Source: Pseudonocardia endophytica (GTDB lineage Bacteria > Actinomycetota > Actinomycetes > Mycobacteriales > Pseudonocardiaceae). Taken from it: 64,000 nt of DNA. Positions 1 to 9,582 of this stretch are shown here, in pieces. The notes under the pieces were generated by a model. It did no database searches, was not told the DNA's origin, and saw nothing but the letters and a program-made list of their open reading frames with translations. The DNA lies in contig NZ_SMFZ01000001.1 of NCBI RefSeq assembly GCF_004339565.1, positions 1,612,001 to 1,676,000 of the forward strand, in the 5' to 3' direction. Every line of letters begins with the position of its first letter. Within the stretch, counting starts at the first letter, position 1. Made by a program: the position numbers and the translations under genes.

Positions 1-711
1 CAGCTGCTGCCGCTCGTCGAGGACACGGGGTGGTTCTTCGACACCGAGCTGCTGGTGCTGGCCGAGAAGGCCGGCCTGCGGATCCACGAGGTCCCCGTCG
101 ACTGGGTGGACGACCCGAACTCCAGTGTGGACATCGTTCGCACCGCGACCGACGACCTGAAGGGCGTCTGGCGGGTCGGACGGGCGCTGGCCACCGGGGC
201 GCTGCCGCTGGGCGAGATCCGGGCCCAGCTCGGCCGCGAGCCACTGGACCCGACGCCGGTCCCGGGCGTGCCGAGGTCCATGCCGTTCCAGCTGGCCCGA
301 TTCGCCGCGATCGGTATCGCGTCCACCGTGGCGAACCTGGTGCTGTTCGTCGCGCTGCGCGGGCTGATGGGCGCGATCGCGGCGAACGTGCTGGCCATGC
401 TGATCTGCGCGATCGCGAACACGGCCGCCAACCGCCGGTTCACGTTCGGCGTCCGCGGCCGCGAACGCGCGGCGACCCACCAGTTCCAGGGCCTGGTCGT
501 GTTCGGGATCGGCCTGCTCCTGACGACCGGCGCCCTGGCCCTGCTCGGGATCCTCGCGCCCGGCGTCCACACGGCCGTCGAGGTCGCCGTCATCGTCGTG
601 GCCAACCTCGTCGCGACCGTGATCCGGTTCGTGCTGTTCCGTTCCTGGGTGTTCCGGCGCAGGCCCGCGACCCCCGTCCGCTCCTCGTCCGAATCGGAGA
701 TCCCGGCGTGA
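1..711 (+). CDS. GT2-GtrA glycosyltransferase, C-terminal part (5' end outside window)
   Basis: The reading frame is open from base 1, so the gene begins upstream. The visible first ~80 residues look like the end of a dolichol-phosphate-mannose-synthase-type GT2 domain (a GWFFDTELL segment followed by a hydrophilic stretch with VPVDWVDD). From about residue 98 there is a GtrA-like domain with four predicted membrane helices and the typical 'NRRFTF...' and 'FRSWVF' motifs. Such fusions are known to make or flip polyprenyl-phosphate sugars. The stop overlaps the GTG start of the PMT-type glycosyltransferase (GTGA overlap), so the two are probably co-translated. The pairing recalls Bacillus YkcC/YkcB: a lipid-linked sugar is made here and transferred by the next protein. 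The acceptor and sugar are not known. Confidence 0.85.
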   Translation, partial: QLLPLVEDTGWFFDTELLVLAEKAGLRIHEVPVDWVDDPNSSVDIVRTATDDLKGVWRVGRALATGALPLGEIRAQLGREPLDPTPVPGVPRSMPFQLARFAAIGIASTVANLVLFVALRGLMGAIAANVLAMLICAIANTAANRRFTFGVRGRERAATHQFQGLVVFGIGLLLTTGALALLGILAPGVHTAVEVAVIVVANLVATVIRFVLFRSWVFRRRPATPVRSSSESEIPA

Positions 712-3143
712 CCACGCTCCTCTCCCGCCCGACCGGCACCACGGATGCGCCCCCGGCCACCGGCCCGGGGCGCCGCTCCGTGTCCGAGTGGGTCGCGCTG
801 GCCGTGCTGCTCGTCGGCACCGGCGCGCTGTACCTGTGGAACCTCGGTGCGTCCGGCTGGGCGAACTCGTTCTACGCGGCCGCCGTCCAGGCGGGCACCC
901 AGAACTGGACCGCGTTCTTCTTCGGTTCGCTCGACGCCGGCAACGCGATCACAGTGGACAAGCCGCCCGCCTCGCTGTGGCCGATGGAGATCGCGGGCCG
1001 GATCTTCGGCTTCTCGTCCTGGTCGATGCTGGTGCCGCAGGCACTGATGGGCGTCGCGACGGTCGCGCTGCTGTACGCGGCCGTGCGCCGCGCGGCGGGC
1101 CCCGGCGCAGGGCTGATCGCCGGGGCGCTGATGGCGCTCACGCCGGTCGCGGCGCTGATGTTCCGGTTCAACAACCCGGACGCCCTCCTGGTCCTGCTGA
1201 TGGTCGCGGCCGCCTACTGCACGGTCCGGGCGGCCGAGCGCGGCAGCACCCGGTGGATCCTGCTGGCCGGCCTCGTGATCGGGTTCGCGTTCCTGGCCAA
1301 GAGCCTGCAGGCGTTCCTCGTGCTGCCGGGCCTGGCGCTGGCCTACCTCTGGGCCGCACCCGGTTCGGTGCGACGGCGGGTCGTGCAGCTTCTCGGGTCG
1401 GGCATCGCGATCGTCGTCGGCGCCGGCTGGTGGCTGCTGGCGGTGGCGTTGTGGCCGGTGTCGTCGCGCCCGTACATCGGCGGGTCCGGTGACAACACGC
1501 CGCTCGGCCTCGCGTTCGGCTACAACGGCCTGGGCCGCATCTTCGGCGACGAGCGTGGCGGTCCCGGCGCTGGCGGCGGGCTCGGCGACATGCCGGGCGA
1601 CGCGGCAGGAGGCGCTCTCCCCGGTGGCGCGACCGGCGGCGCCCTCCCCGGCGGCACCGGCGGGTTCCCAGGCGGCATGCCTCCCGGCGGCGCTGGTGGG
1701 GGCGGCGGGCCGGGTGGCATGTTCGGCGGTCAGGCCGGGCTGCTGCGGATGTTCGGGGAGTCGTTCGCGACTCAGGTGAGCTGGCTGCTGCCGGCAGCGC
1801 TCGTCCTGCTCGTGGCGTCGCTGTGGTTCACCCGACGGGCCGTGCGCACCGACCGGACACGGGCCGCGCTGCTGGCATGGGGCGGCTGGACCGTGGTCAC
1901 GGTGCTGGTGTTCAGCTTCATGAGCGGGATCATCCACCCCTACTACACGGTGGCGCTGGCTCCCGGGATCGCCGCGACGGTCGCGATCGGCGGGGCGGTG
2001 CTGCTGCGGAACCGGGACACCTGGCTCGCGCGGATCGTCCTCGCCGTGACGGCCGCCGGCACCGCCGTGTGGGCGTTCGTGCTGCTCGGATGGTCGCCGG
2101 AGTTCCTGCCGTGGCTGCGTTGGGTGGTGCTGGTGCTCGGCGTGCTCGCCGGCGCGGCGTTCCTGCTGCCGGCCGGACGGCGGCGCTGGGCCGCGGTGGT
2201 GGCCGGCGCGGCCGTGCTGGCCGGCGTCACGGCGCCCGCCGCGTACGCGGCGCAGACGTCGGTGACCCCGCACACCGGTTCGATCCCGACGGCGGGCCCG
2301 ACCGTCGCCGGCGCACAGGGCGGCTTCGGCGGCATGCGTGACGGGCGGCGCGACCGGGCCGACCGCGGCGCGAACGGGACCGCCGACGGGACCGGCACGA
2401 CTCCGGGCGCCGTTCCCGGTGCGGCCGGGACGGATCCCGGCTCGGCCACCGGCACGGCGCCCGGCTCGGGAACCGGCTCCGCCCCGGGCGCGACGCCGGG
2501 CGACGCGACCGGCACGGCCCCGGGCGACCCGGCCGGCTCGGTACCTGGCGACGCGACCGGCTCGGCGCCGGGTGACCCGGCCGGCTCGACGCCGGGTGAC
2601 GCGGCCGGCACGGCCCCGGGCGACGCGACCGGCACGGCGCCGGACGACGCGACCGGCACGGCCCCGGGCGATCCGGCCGGTGGGACGACCCCGGGTGCGG
2701 CCGGAGCGAACGGCGCCGGACTGCCCGGCGGGGCAGCCGCGATGGGTGGGTTCGGCGGACCGGGCGGCATGGGCGGTCCCGGCGAGGAGACCACCGACCC
2801 GGCGCTCGCGTCCCTGCTGAGGAACGCCCAGGCGACCGGCGTCCGGTGGGCCGCAGCGACGATCGGCGCGATGGGCGCCGGGCCGATGGAGCTGTCCAGT
2901 GGCGCGTCGGTGATGGCCATCGGCGGGTTCAGCGGTTCCGACGAGTCCCCGACGCTGCAGCAGTTCCAGGCCTACGTGCACGACGGGCAGATCCGGTACT
3001 TCGTCTCCGGCGGAATGCGGGGCGGCGGACCGGGTGGGGACCGCGGAGTCGGGAAGGAGATCACCGACTGGGTCGCCGCGCACTACACGGCGACGACGGT
3101 CGGCGGCCAGACCGTCTACGACCTGAGCGCACCGGCACACTGA
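708..3143 (+). CDS. PMT/ArnT-like (YkcB-type) membrane glycosyltransferase with Gly/Pro-rich repeats
   Basis: 811 residues from a GTG at 708 that overlaps the preceding stop; this is preferred over the upstream in-frame start because coding character begins here. The N-terminal half is a GT39-like integral membrane glycosyltransferase: multiple hydrophobic helices, an early loop of the kind carrying the catalytic acid (NAITVDKPP, then WPMEIAGRIFG) and 'FRFNNPDALL'. It would use a polyprenyl-phosphate sugar on the outer face of the membrane. Two low-complexity insertions stand out: a Gly-rich loop at about 1560-1730 and an extracytoplasmic segment with eight-residue repeats (TAPGDATG type) at about 2500-2690. 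A C-terminal YkcB-type globular domain (about residues 690-811) follows. The role is probably envelope glycosylation; substrate unknown. Confidence 0.85.
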   Translation: MTTLLSRPTGTTDAPPATGPGRRSVSEWVALAVLLVGTGALYLWNLGASGWANSFYAAAVQAGTQNWTAFFFGSLDAGNAITVDKPPASLWPMEIAGRIFGFSSWSMLVPQALMGVATVALLYAAVRRAAGPGAGLIAGALMALTPVAALMFRFNNPDALLVLLMVAAAYCTVRAAERGSTRWILLAGLVIGFAFLAKSLQAFLVLPGLALAYLWAAPGSVRRRVVQLLGSGIAIVVGAGWWLLAVALWPVSSRPYIGGSGDNTPLGLAFGYNGLGRIFGDERGGPGAGGGLGDMPGDAAGGALPGGATGGALPGGTGGFPGGMPPGGAGGGGGPGGMFGGQAGLLRMFGESFATQVSWLLPAALVLLVASLWFTRRAVRTDRTRAALLAWGGWTVVTVLVFSFMSGIIHPYYTVALAPGIAATVAIGGAVLLRNRDTWLARIVLAVTAAGTAVWAFVLLGWSPEFLPWLRWVVLVLGVLAGAAFLLPAGRRRWAAVVAGAAVLAGVTAPAAYAAQTSVTPHTGSIPTAGPTVAGAQGGFGGMRDGRRDRADRGANGTADGTGTTPGAVPGAAGTDPGSATGTAPGSGTGSAPGATPGDATGTAPGDPAGSVPGDATGSAPGDPAGSTPGDAAGTAPGDATGTAPDDATGTAPGDPAGGTTPGAAGANGAGLPGGAAAMGGFGGPGGMGGPGEETTDPALASLLRNAQATGVRWAAATIGAMGAGPMELSSGASVMAIGGFSGSDESPTLQQFQAYVHDGQIRYFVSGGMRGGGPGGDRGVGKEITDWVAAHYTATTVGGQTVYDLSAPAH
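2499..2690 (+). repeat. 24-bp in-frame coding repeat (8-residue PGD repeats)
   Basis: About eight imperfect 24-bp units inside the glycosyltransferase gene encode GDATGTAP, GDPAGSVP, GDATGSAP, GDPAGSTP and similar units. They form a flexible Pro/Gly/Asp-rich linker between the membrane part and the C-terminal domain. Repeat number is likely to vary between strains. Confidence 0.75.
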
Positions 3144-3151
3144 GCCGGACG

Positions 3152-3187
3152 GTGTTCCCGCACGGGTTCGAGCTCGTGCGGGGACAC
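3152..3187 (+). terminator. Hairpin terminator after the glycosyltransferase
   Basis: Near-perfect 13-bp arms (3152-3164 and 3175-3187) around a 10-base loop begin nine bases after the stop codon. No U-tract follows, as is usual in actinobacteria. The 3' arm sequence recurs inside the downstream repeat modules. Confidence 0.6.
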
Positions 3188-4625
3188 CGCTGTCTACGAC
3201 GGGCTCCCGGCCCGTCCGCGCACGACGTCGGTGAGCGCGCGTCGTCGCACGTGCGTCCGCCGGACCGGCGCGCGTCCGCCGGATCAACGTGCGTCCCGCG
3301 GATCAGCGTGCGCCCTGTAGATCGGTGTGCGCCCTTCGGTCGGCGTGCGCCCTCCAGATCGAGCCCGTGCGGCCCACCCTCGCCGTCCATGCAGAGACCC
3401 CGGCCCACTCCGCGCACGACATCGGAGAACGCGCGCGTCCCGGCACGCGCGTCCACCAGACCGGCGCGCATCCGCCGGATCAACGTGAGTCCCGCGGATC
3501 GGCGTGCGCCCTCCGGATCACCGCGCGCCCTCCGGATCACCGCGCGCCCTCCGGATCACCGCGCGCCCTGCGAATCGGTGTGCGCCCTCCGGTCGGCGTG
3601 CGCCCTCCGGGTTGCGCCCGTGCGGCCCACCTCGCCGTCCGTTAAGAGACTCCCGGCCCCCTCCGCGCACGACATCGGAGAACGCGCGCGTCGTGACACG
3701 CGCGTCCTCCGGACCTGCGCGCATCCTCCGGATCACCGCGCGTTCTCGGGATCGGCGCGCATCCCGCAGATCGGCGTGCGCTTCCGGGTCGGCGTGCTGC
3801 CTCCGGAACAGCGCGCCCTCCGGATCGAGCCTGTGCGGGGGCACCTTCCGCGAAGAGCCCACGCGCCCGTCCGCGCACGACGGCGGAGAACGCGCGTCCC
3901 GGCACGCGCGTCCACCGGATCAACGCGCATCCCACGGACCAGCGCGCATCCCGCCCACCAGCGCGAGCCCTCCGAACCAGCGCGCATCCCGCAGATCGTC
4001 GTGCGCTTCCCGGTCGGCGTGCTCCTTCCGGAACAGCGCATCCTCCGGATCGAGCCTGTGCGGGGGCACGGTCCGCGAAGAGCCCCGGGCGGCCGTCTGC
4101 GCACGACATCGGAGAACGCGCGCGTCCCGGCACCCGCGTCCACCGGATCAACGCGCGTCCTCCGGATCAGCGTGCGTCCCGCCGACCAGCGCGCATCCCA
4201 CCGATCAGCGCGCCCTCCGAACCAGCGCGCATCCTTCGGATCAGCGCGCGTCCGGCGGATCAGCGTGCATCCTCCGGATCACCGCGCGATCTCGGGATCG
4301 GCGCGCATCCCGCAGATCGGCGTGCGCTTCCCGGTCGGCGTGCCCTCCGGAACAGTGCGCCCTCCGGATCGAGCCTGTGCGGGGGCACCGTCCGCGAAGA
4401 GCCCACGGGCCATCCGCGCACGACATCGGAGAACGCGCGCGTCCCGGCACCCGCGTCCACCGGATCAACGCGCGCCCTCCGGATCAGCGTGCATCCCGCC
4501 GATCAGCGCGCGCCCTCCACACCAGCGCGCATCCTTCGGATCAGCGTGCGGTCCGCGGATCACCGTGCGGTCCGCGGATCACCGTGCGGTCCGCGGATCA
4601 CCGTGCGGTCGGGCGCCGAACTCGG
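3166..4625. repeat. Composite minisatellite: six modules plus 19-bp tandem units
   Basis: This 1.46-kb stretch has no credible gene. Two repeat levels are visible. Level one is a degenerate 19-bp unit of the form TCCGGATCACCGCGCGCCC, perfectly tandem at 3512-3568 and, as a variant, at about 4545-4605. Level two is a longer module containing the core GCGCACGACATCGGAGAACG, which recurs near 3218, 3412, 3664, 3872, 4098 and 4415, with spacings of about 194 to 317 bp that differ in the number of 19-bp units. Several modules start with a piece of the upstream terminator arm (CTGTGCGGGGGCAC). The long open frames here in several frames are by-products of repeat composition and absence of AT-rich stops. 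Confidence 0.85.
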
Positions 4626-4870
4626 CCCACCGCTAGCGTCGAAGATCGGTAGTTCGGCGCGGATCCGCGCCACGTACGGCACCGATCGACGCCCGACCAC
4701 CGATCACGCTCTCCTGCCCTCCCCGGCGATCGGCGATCCGGTGCGCTTCGATGCCTCCAGCGGGACGGATCGACGCCGGACCGTCGATCACGGGCGGCCG
4801 CGAACGCGACACCCCGGTCGGGCGGCCGCGTGAGCCGGACGGCGGACGGGGTCTGCGGCAGAGTGGAGCC

Positions 4871-5386
4871 ATGACCGGCTCGACGCTCGATCCCCGCGTC
4901 CTCCCGTTGCGGCCACCGGCCCACCAGGTCGATCCACGCGCCGTGCGGTGGTGGCAGCTGCGCGCGCTCCCGGCGATCGTCGTGCTGCTGGTGGCCCAGA
5001 TCGTCGTCGCGGTGGCGGTCGGCGGCACCACGGCCGTCGTGCTGTCCGTGACGGCGGTCGTGACGCTGGTCGCCGGAGTCGCGTACGAGCTCGTCGTACC
5101 TCGGTTGCTGTTCCGCCTGCACCGCTGGGAGGTCACCGACGACGCCGTCTACACGCTGTCCGGCTGGATCGTCCGGGAGTGGCGGATCGCGCCGATCTCG
5201 CGGGTACAGACCGTGGACACCGAGCACGGCCCGTTGCAGCAGATGCTGAAGCTCGCGACGGTGACGGTCACGACGGCCTCCGCCCGCGGCCCCGTCAAGA
5301 TCGCCGGGCTGGCCGACGGCGACGCCAAGGAGCTGGCCCGCACGCTCACCGAGACCACACGGGCGCACGCCGGAGACGCGACGTGA
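4871..5386 (+). CDS. PH domain membrane protein (YdbS-like)
   Basis: 171 residues; two membrane helices (about residues 32-75) and then a bacterial PH (bPH2) domain, recognisable by the 'WEVTDDAVYTLSGWIVREWRI' type pattern and 'ISRVQTVDTEHGPLQQ'. The ATG at 4871 lies just after GAGTGGAGCC, a weak ribosome site. The stop overlaps the GTG of the following gene. YdbS/YdbT-type pairs are membrane proteins of poorly known role; in Bacillus they affect resistance to some bacteriocins. Confidence 0.85.
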   Translation: MTGSTLDPRVLPLRPPAHQVDPRAVRWWQLRALPAIVVLLVAQIVVAVAVGGTTAVVLSVTAVVTLVAGVAYELVVPRLLFRLHRWEVTDDAVYTLSGWIVREWRIAPISRVQTVDTEHGPLQQMLKLATVTVTTASARGPVKIAGLADGDAKELARTLTETTRAHAGDAT

Positions 5387-6903
5387 CCGAGCAGGCCGTC
5401 CTCGCCCACCCGGAGATCGCGTGGCGACGCCTGCCGCCGAAGATGATCGTCGTCGCTCCCGCCACACTGCTGCTGAAGTTCCTGCCGGCGTTCGTGATCG
5501 TGCTGATCTTCGGCGGCAGCGAGAGCCCGGTCCGGATCTGGATCACGGTGGCGATCGCCGTCCTGGCGGTCTCGGCCGGGCTCGTGCGCTGGCGCACCAC
5601 CCGTTACCGGATCACGCCGGAGCGGGTCGAGCTGCACAGCGGTCTCGTCCAGCGCAAGCGGCTGTCCGTGCCGCGGGACCGGATCCGGACCGTCGACCTC
5701 ACGTCGACGTTCCTGCACCAGATGTTCGCGCTCAGCGTCGTGAAGGTCGGGACCGGGCAGTCCTCCGGCGGGCGCGACGGCGGCCTGCACCTGGACGCCG
5801 TCACGACGCCGGAGGCCGAGCGGCTGCGACAGGAGTTGCTCGCCGCCCACACCGCCACCGCACCGCAGGAGGCCGACGCGCCGGCCGTCGCGCCGCCGTC
5901 GCAGGAACTGGACCGCCTGGACTGGGCCTCGCTGCGCTACGCACCGCTGACGATCTCCTCGCTCGCCGCGATCGGTGCGCTGGCCGCCGCGGCCTGGAAC
6001 CTGCTGCAGGAGGCGAACGTCGACCCGCGCTCCCTGCCCGGCGTCTCGGCCGCGACCGGCGAGCTGGAGAGCGCGCCGCTGTGGGCGGCCGTGCTGGTCG
6101 GCGCCGTTGTGCTGCTCGTGGTGCTGGTGGTCGGGTCGCTGGTGCTGTTCGTCGAGCGCTGGTGGCGGTTCCGGCTGACCCGCGAGCCGGACGGCACGCT
6201 GCGGGTTCGACGGGGGCTGCTCACCCAGCGCTCGCTGTCGGTGTCCGAACGGCGGCTGCGCGGCGTCGCCGTCGCCGAACCGATCCTGGTGCGGATCATC
6301 GGGCGGGGCGCGCAGGCGTCGGCACTGTCGGTCGGCCTGCACGGGTCGGAGGGCGAGAAGGGCGGGAGCGGCGGGGTGCTGCAGCCGCCGGTCCCCCGCC
6401 GGCACGCGCACGACGTCGCGGCCGCGGCGATGCGCCTCGACGACCGCGTCACCGACGGCCCGCTGCACACCCACCCGCGCGGCGCGCTGACCCGTCGGCT
6501 CACCCGGGCCGTCGTCCCGTCGCTGGTGCCGGTCGTGCTGGCCTGGTGGCTGGGGTCGCTGTGGGACGTGTCGTGGCTCGGTCCGGTCTCGCTCGTGCTG
6601 CCGGTGCTGGCCGTGCCGCTGGCGCTGGACCGCTACCGCTCGCTCGGGAACCGGCTCGACGCCCGGTTCCTGATCGGCCGCCACGGCTCGCTGCTGCGGG
6701 CGACGACGGCGCTGCAGCGCGACGGCGTGATCGGCTGGCGGATCCGGCAGAGCTGGTTCCAGCGCCGGGCCGGCGTCGTCACGCTGGACGCGGTGACCGC
6801 CGCCGGTCAGGGCGTCTCCACGGTGCTCGACGTCGGACCGGCCCGCGCCGCCGAGATCGTCACCGACGTCACGCCCGAGGCCGTCGCTCCGTTCCGTCCC
6901 TGA
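5383..6903 (+). CDS. Multi-PH-domain membrane protein (YdbT-like)
   Basis: 506 residues from a GTG at 5383 in a four-base overlap with the preceding PH gene. It has three PH-like repeats, each preceded by paired hydrophobic helices: 'YRITPERVELHSGLVQRKR...RIRTVDLT' at about residues 75-110, 'RLTREPDGTLRVRRGLL' at about 265-300, and a third copy near 425-480. This is the usual YdbT architecture of three consecutive bPH2 units. It is a partner of the smaller upstream protein, probably forming a membrane complex. No enzymatic motif is visible. Confidence 0.85.
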   Translation: MTEQAVLAHPEIAWRRLPPKMIVVAPATLLLKFLPAFVIVLIFGGSESPVRIWITVAIAVLAVSAGLVRWRTTRYRITPERVELHSGLVQRKRLSVPRDRIRTVDLTSTFLHQMFALSVVKVGTGQSSGGRDGGLHLDAVTTPEAERLRQELLAAHTATAPQEADAPAVAPPSQELDRLDWASLRYAPLTISSLAAIGALAAAAWNLLQEANVDPRSLPGVSAATGELESAPLWAAVLVGAVVLLVVLVVGSLVLFVERWWRFRLTREPDGTLRVRRGLLTQRSLSVSERRLRGVAVAEPILVRIIGRGAQASALSVGLHGSEGEKGGSGGVLQPPVPRRHAHDVAAAAMRLDDRVTDGPLHTHPRGALTRRLTRAVVPSLVPVVLAWWLGSLWDVSWLGPVSLVLPVLAVPLALDRYRSLGNRLDARFLIGRHGSLLRATTALQRDGVIGWRIRQSWFQRRAGVVTLDAVTAAGQGVSTVLDVGPARAAEIVTDVTPEAVAPFRP

Positions 6904-7053
6904 TCACCGGCAGGCGATCGGCGGCGCGTGCCGACCCATCGTGACCACGCTCGGCGGGCAGCACCGCACCGGTCCGCGGCCGACATGAACGTCACGGTCG
7001 TCGGCGCCGCCCCGGACAACGCTCACGTTCATCTCGACGGGCAGTAGGGCCGG

Positions 7054-8610
7054 TCAGCGCCGGCGGCGCGTCCCGAACAGGCTGCGCGTGACCTCCCGGG
7101 TCACCGTGTTCGTGAGCTGCTTGCCCAACGGCGAGTTGAAGAACGCGCCGACCTTGTCGAACAGCCCGCCACCCTCCTCCTCGGCAGGCGGAGCCGCGGG
7201 CGGCGGCGCGTCGGCAGGCGGGGGCGGCGGCGCACCCTCCGGCGAGGCGGGCGGCGTCGCGTTGATCTTCCCGGACAGCGTCTCGTACGCCGACTCGCGA
7301 TCGACCGTCTCGCCGTACTTCGCGTACAGCGGCGACGCCGTCGCGGCCTCGGTCACGGCCTCCGGGCCGATCGCGGCCATCAGCGAGCGCGGAGCGCGCA
7401 GCCGGGTCCAGGCCACCGGCGTCGGGGCACCGGTCTCGGACAGCACGGTGACCACGGCCTCGCCGGTGCCGAGCGAGGTCAGGGCCTCCTCCAGGTCGTA
7501 GATCTTCGACGTCGGGTACGTCCTGACCGTCTTCGTCAGCGCCTTCTGGTCCTCCGGGGTGAACGCGCGCAACGCGTGCTGCACGCGCGCGCCCAGCTGA
7601 GACAGGACCTCGTTCGGGATGTCGGTGGGCAGCTGCGTGCAGAAGAACACACCGACGCCCTTGGACCGGATCAGCTTCACGGTCTGCTCGATGCGCTCCA
7701 GGAACGCCTTCGACGCGTCGGCGAACAGGAGGTGCGCCTCGTCGAAGAAGAAGACGAGCTTGGGCTTGTCCAGGTCGCCCGCCTCGGGCAGCTCCTCGAA
7801 CAGCTCGGCCAGCAACCACATCAGGAACGTGGAGAACAGCTTCGGGTTCGCCGACTGCTCGGCGACCTCCAGCAGCGTGACGATCCCCTTGCCGTCGACG
7901 ACGCGCAGCAGGTCGGCCGGATCGAACTCGGGCTCGCCGAAGAACGCCTCACCGCCCTGCGCCTCCAGGTTCACCAGCGCGCGCAGGATGACCCCGGCCG
8001 TCGCCGACGAGACGCCACCGATGCCCTTCAGGTCGGCCTTGCCCTCGTCGGAGGTCAGATGCTGGATGACGGCGCGCAGATCCTTCGTGTCCAGCAACGG
8101 CAGCCCGCGCTGGTCGGCCCAGTGGAAGATCAGGCCGAGCGTCGACTCCTGGGTGTCGTTCAGGTCCAGGACCTTGGACAGCAGGACGGGACCGAACTGG
8201 GTGAGCGTCGCGCGGATCGGGACCGCAGCGGACTTCTCGCCGAGCGACATGAACTCCACCGGGTAGGCCGTCGGCGTCCAGTCGTCGCCGGTGTCGGCCG
8301 CACGCTTCGTGATCCTGTCGTTCGACTCGCCCGCACGGGCCAGACCTGACAGGTCGCCCTTGACGTCGGCGAGCAGCACCGGGACCCCGTTGTCGGACAG
8401 CTGCCCGGCGAGGCCCTGGAGGGTCTTCGTCTTGCCCGTACCCGTGGCGCCCGCGACCAGCCCGTGGCGGTTCAGCGTGGCGAACGGGATGCGGACCTTG
8501 GCCTCCGGATCACAGGTACCGTCCACCAGGACGGTCCCCAGCTCGAGGGCACTGCCCTCGGTCGCGTATCCGGCGGCGATCTCCTGCGCAGGCGACGTGT
8601 TCTCGGCCAC
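7054..8610 (-). CDS. HerA-like DUF853 ATPase (YjgR family)
   Basis: 518 residues, about the usual length for the DUF853/YjgR family. Walker A is GATGTGKTKT (Lys60) and Walker B is LVFFFDEAHLLF, about 240 residues further on. The family is related to HerA/FtsK-type hexameric motor ATPases; its cellular job is not established. The C-terminus carries an Ala/Pro-rich linker and a short conserved tail rich in Arg. The start ATG at 8610 is followed by a polar leader typical of the family. It is convergent with the PH-domain pair and divergent from orn. Confidence 0.88.
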   Translation of the reverse strand: MAENTSPAQEIAAGYATEGSALELGTVLVDGTCDPEAKVRIPFATLNRHGLVAGATGTGKTKTLQGLAGQLSDNGVPVLLADVKGDLSGLARAGESNDRITKRAADTGDDWTPTAYPVEFMSLGEKSAAVPIRATLTQFGPVLLSKVLDLNDTQESTLGLIFHWADQRGLPLLDTKDLRAVIQHLTSDEGKADLKGIGGVSSATAGVILRALVNLEAQGGEAFFGEPEFDPADLLRVVDGKGIVTLLEVAEQSANPKLFSTFLMWLLAELFEELPEAGDLDKPKLVFFFDEAHLLFADASKAFLERIEQTVKLIRSKGVGVFFCTQLPTDIPNEVLSQLGARVQHALRAFTPEDQKALTKTVRTYPTSKIYDLEEALTSLGTGEAVVTVLSETGAPTPVAWTRLRAPRSLMAAIGPEAVTEAATASPLYAKYGETVDRESAYETLSGKINATPPASPEGAPPPPPADAPPPAAPPAEEEGGGLFDKVGAFFNSPLGKQLTNTVTREVTRSLFGTRRRR

Positions 8611-8704
8611 GAGCCGCGAGCCTAGGCCATCGACGCGGCCCCGCGGATGACGACGGGGTCTCGACGACGGGTGGAGTGCCGGTGTGCTGGATTAGTCTGC
8701 CCCG

Positions 8705-9328
8705 ATGAACGACCGGCTGGTGTGGATCGACTGCGAGATGACGGGGCTCGACCTCGGGCACGACGCGCTCATCGAGATCGCGGCTCTGGTGACCGACGGC
8801 GAGCTCAACGTCCTGGGCGACGGCGTGGACGTCGTCATCTCGTGCGAGGAGTCGCGGCTTGCGAACATGCCGGAGGTCGTGCGGGACATGCACGCCCGGT
8901 CGGGCCTGACCGAGGAGGTCCGCGCGTCCACGGTCACGATCGCCGAGGCCGAGCAGCTGGTGCTGACCTACCTGCGCGAGCACGTACCGGACCCGGGCAC
9001 CGCTCCCCTGGCCGGCAACTCGATCGCCACCGACCGCGGGTTCCTCACCCGGGACATGCCGGAGCTGGACAAGCACCTGCACTACCGGATGGTCGACGTG
9101 AGCTCGGTCAAGGAGCTCGCCCGCCGCTGGTTCCCCCGGGTGTTCTACGCCAAGCCGGAGAAGGGCCTCGCCCACCGCGCCCTGGCCGACATCCGCGAGT
9201 CGATCCGCGAGCTCGCCTACTACCGGCGCGCGCTGTTCGTCGCCCCGCCCGGACCGACCACCGAGGAGGCCCAGGCCGCGGCCTCCGAGGTGGCCTCGGT
9301 GGCCGCCCCACCTGCGGAATCACACTGA
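8705..9328 (+). CDS. orn: Oligoribonuclease
   Basis: 207 residues. A DEDDh 3'-5' exonuclease that degrades RNA di- to pentanucleotides (including pGpG) to mononucleotides. Visible motifs: [10 protein letters not shown] (Exo I, catalytic Asp and Glu), [10 protein letters not shown] (Exo II), '[12 protein letters not shown]' and '[15 protein letters not shown]' (Exo III with the conserved His and Asp). A Glu/Ala/Pro-rich C-terminal tail of ~25 residues is common in actinobacterial homologues. The orn-tRNA-His neighbourhood is typical of actinobacteria. Confidence 0.95.
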   Translation: MNDRLVWIDCEMTGLDLGHDALIEIAALVTDGELNVLGDGVDVVISCEESRLANMPEVVRDMHARSGLTEEVRASTVTIAEAEQLVLTYLREHVPDPGTAPLAGNSIATDRGFLTRDMPELDKHLHYRMVDVSSVKELARRWFPRVFYAKPEKGLAHRALADIRESIRELAYYRRALFVAPPGPTTEEAQAAASEVASVAAPPAESH

Positions 9329-9405
9329 GCCGAACCCGGCGGCGCGACGGCACGCAAGCTTGCTAAGCTTGCCGGGCTTGTTCGGGCGGTGCCCGGCACA
9401 GCGAT

Positions 9406-9479
9406 GGTGGGTGTAGCTCAGTTGGTAGAGCACCTGGTTGTGGTCCAGGGGGCCGCGGGTTCAAGTCCCGTCACTCACC
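9406..9479 (+). tRNA. tRNA-His (GTG)
   Basis: Acceptor stem GTGGGTG at 9407-9413 pairs with CACTCAC at 9472-9478 (one G-U pair). The extra G at 9406 faces C73, as expected of tRNA-His. The anticodon arm is CCTGG-TTGTGGT-CCAGG with anticodon GTG at 9440-9442, and the T arm contains GGTTCAAGTCC. CCA is not encoded. Confidence 0.95.
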
Positions 9480-9582
9480 CGGTCGCCACCCCGGCGATCC
9501 GACTCCGGAACGGTCCTGCTACCGTTTTCCTGTCGCGGTCGAACGGGGCCGGAGACGAGCAGGACACAATTTCATTATCATT

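Noticed and set aside
3289..4652. Long open reading frames in both strands (up to ~600 codons) over the repeat array
   Set aside because: They change frame with every 19-bp unit, have no ribosome sites or family features, and are explained by GC-rich tandem repeats lacking stop codons.
5149..6684. 511-codon minus-strand open frame opposite the PH-domain gene
   Set aside because: Arg/Gln/His-rich composition typical of the shadow frame of a real plus-strand gene with PH domains.
6985..7032. Inverted repeat ATGAACGT ... ACGTTCAT between two convergent genes
   Set aside because: Eight-base arms with a 32-base loop and no T-tract; could be a terminator but too weak to annotate.
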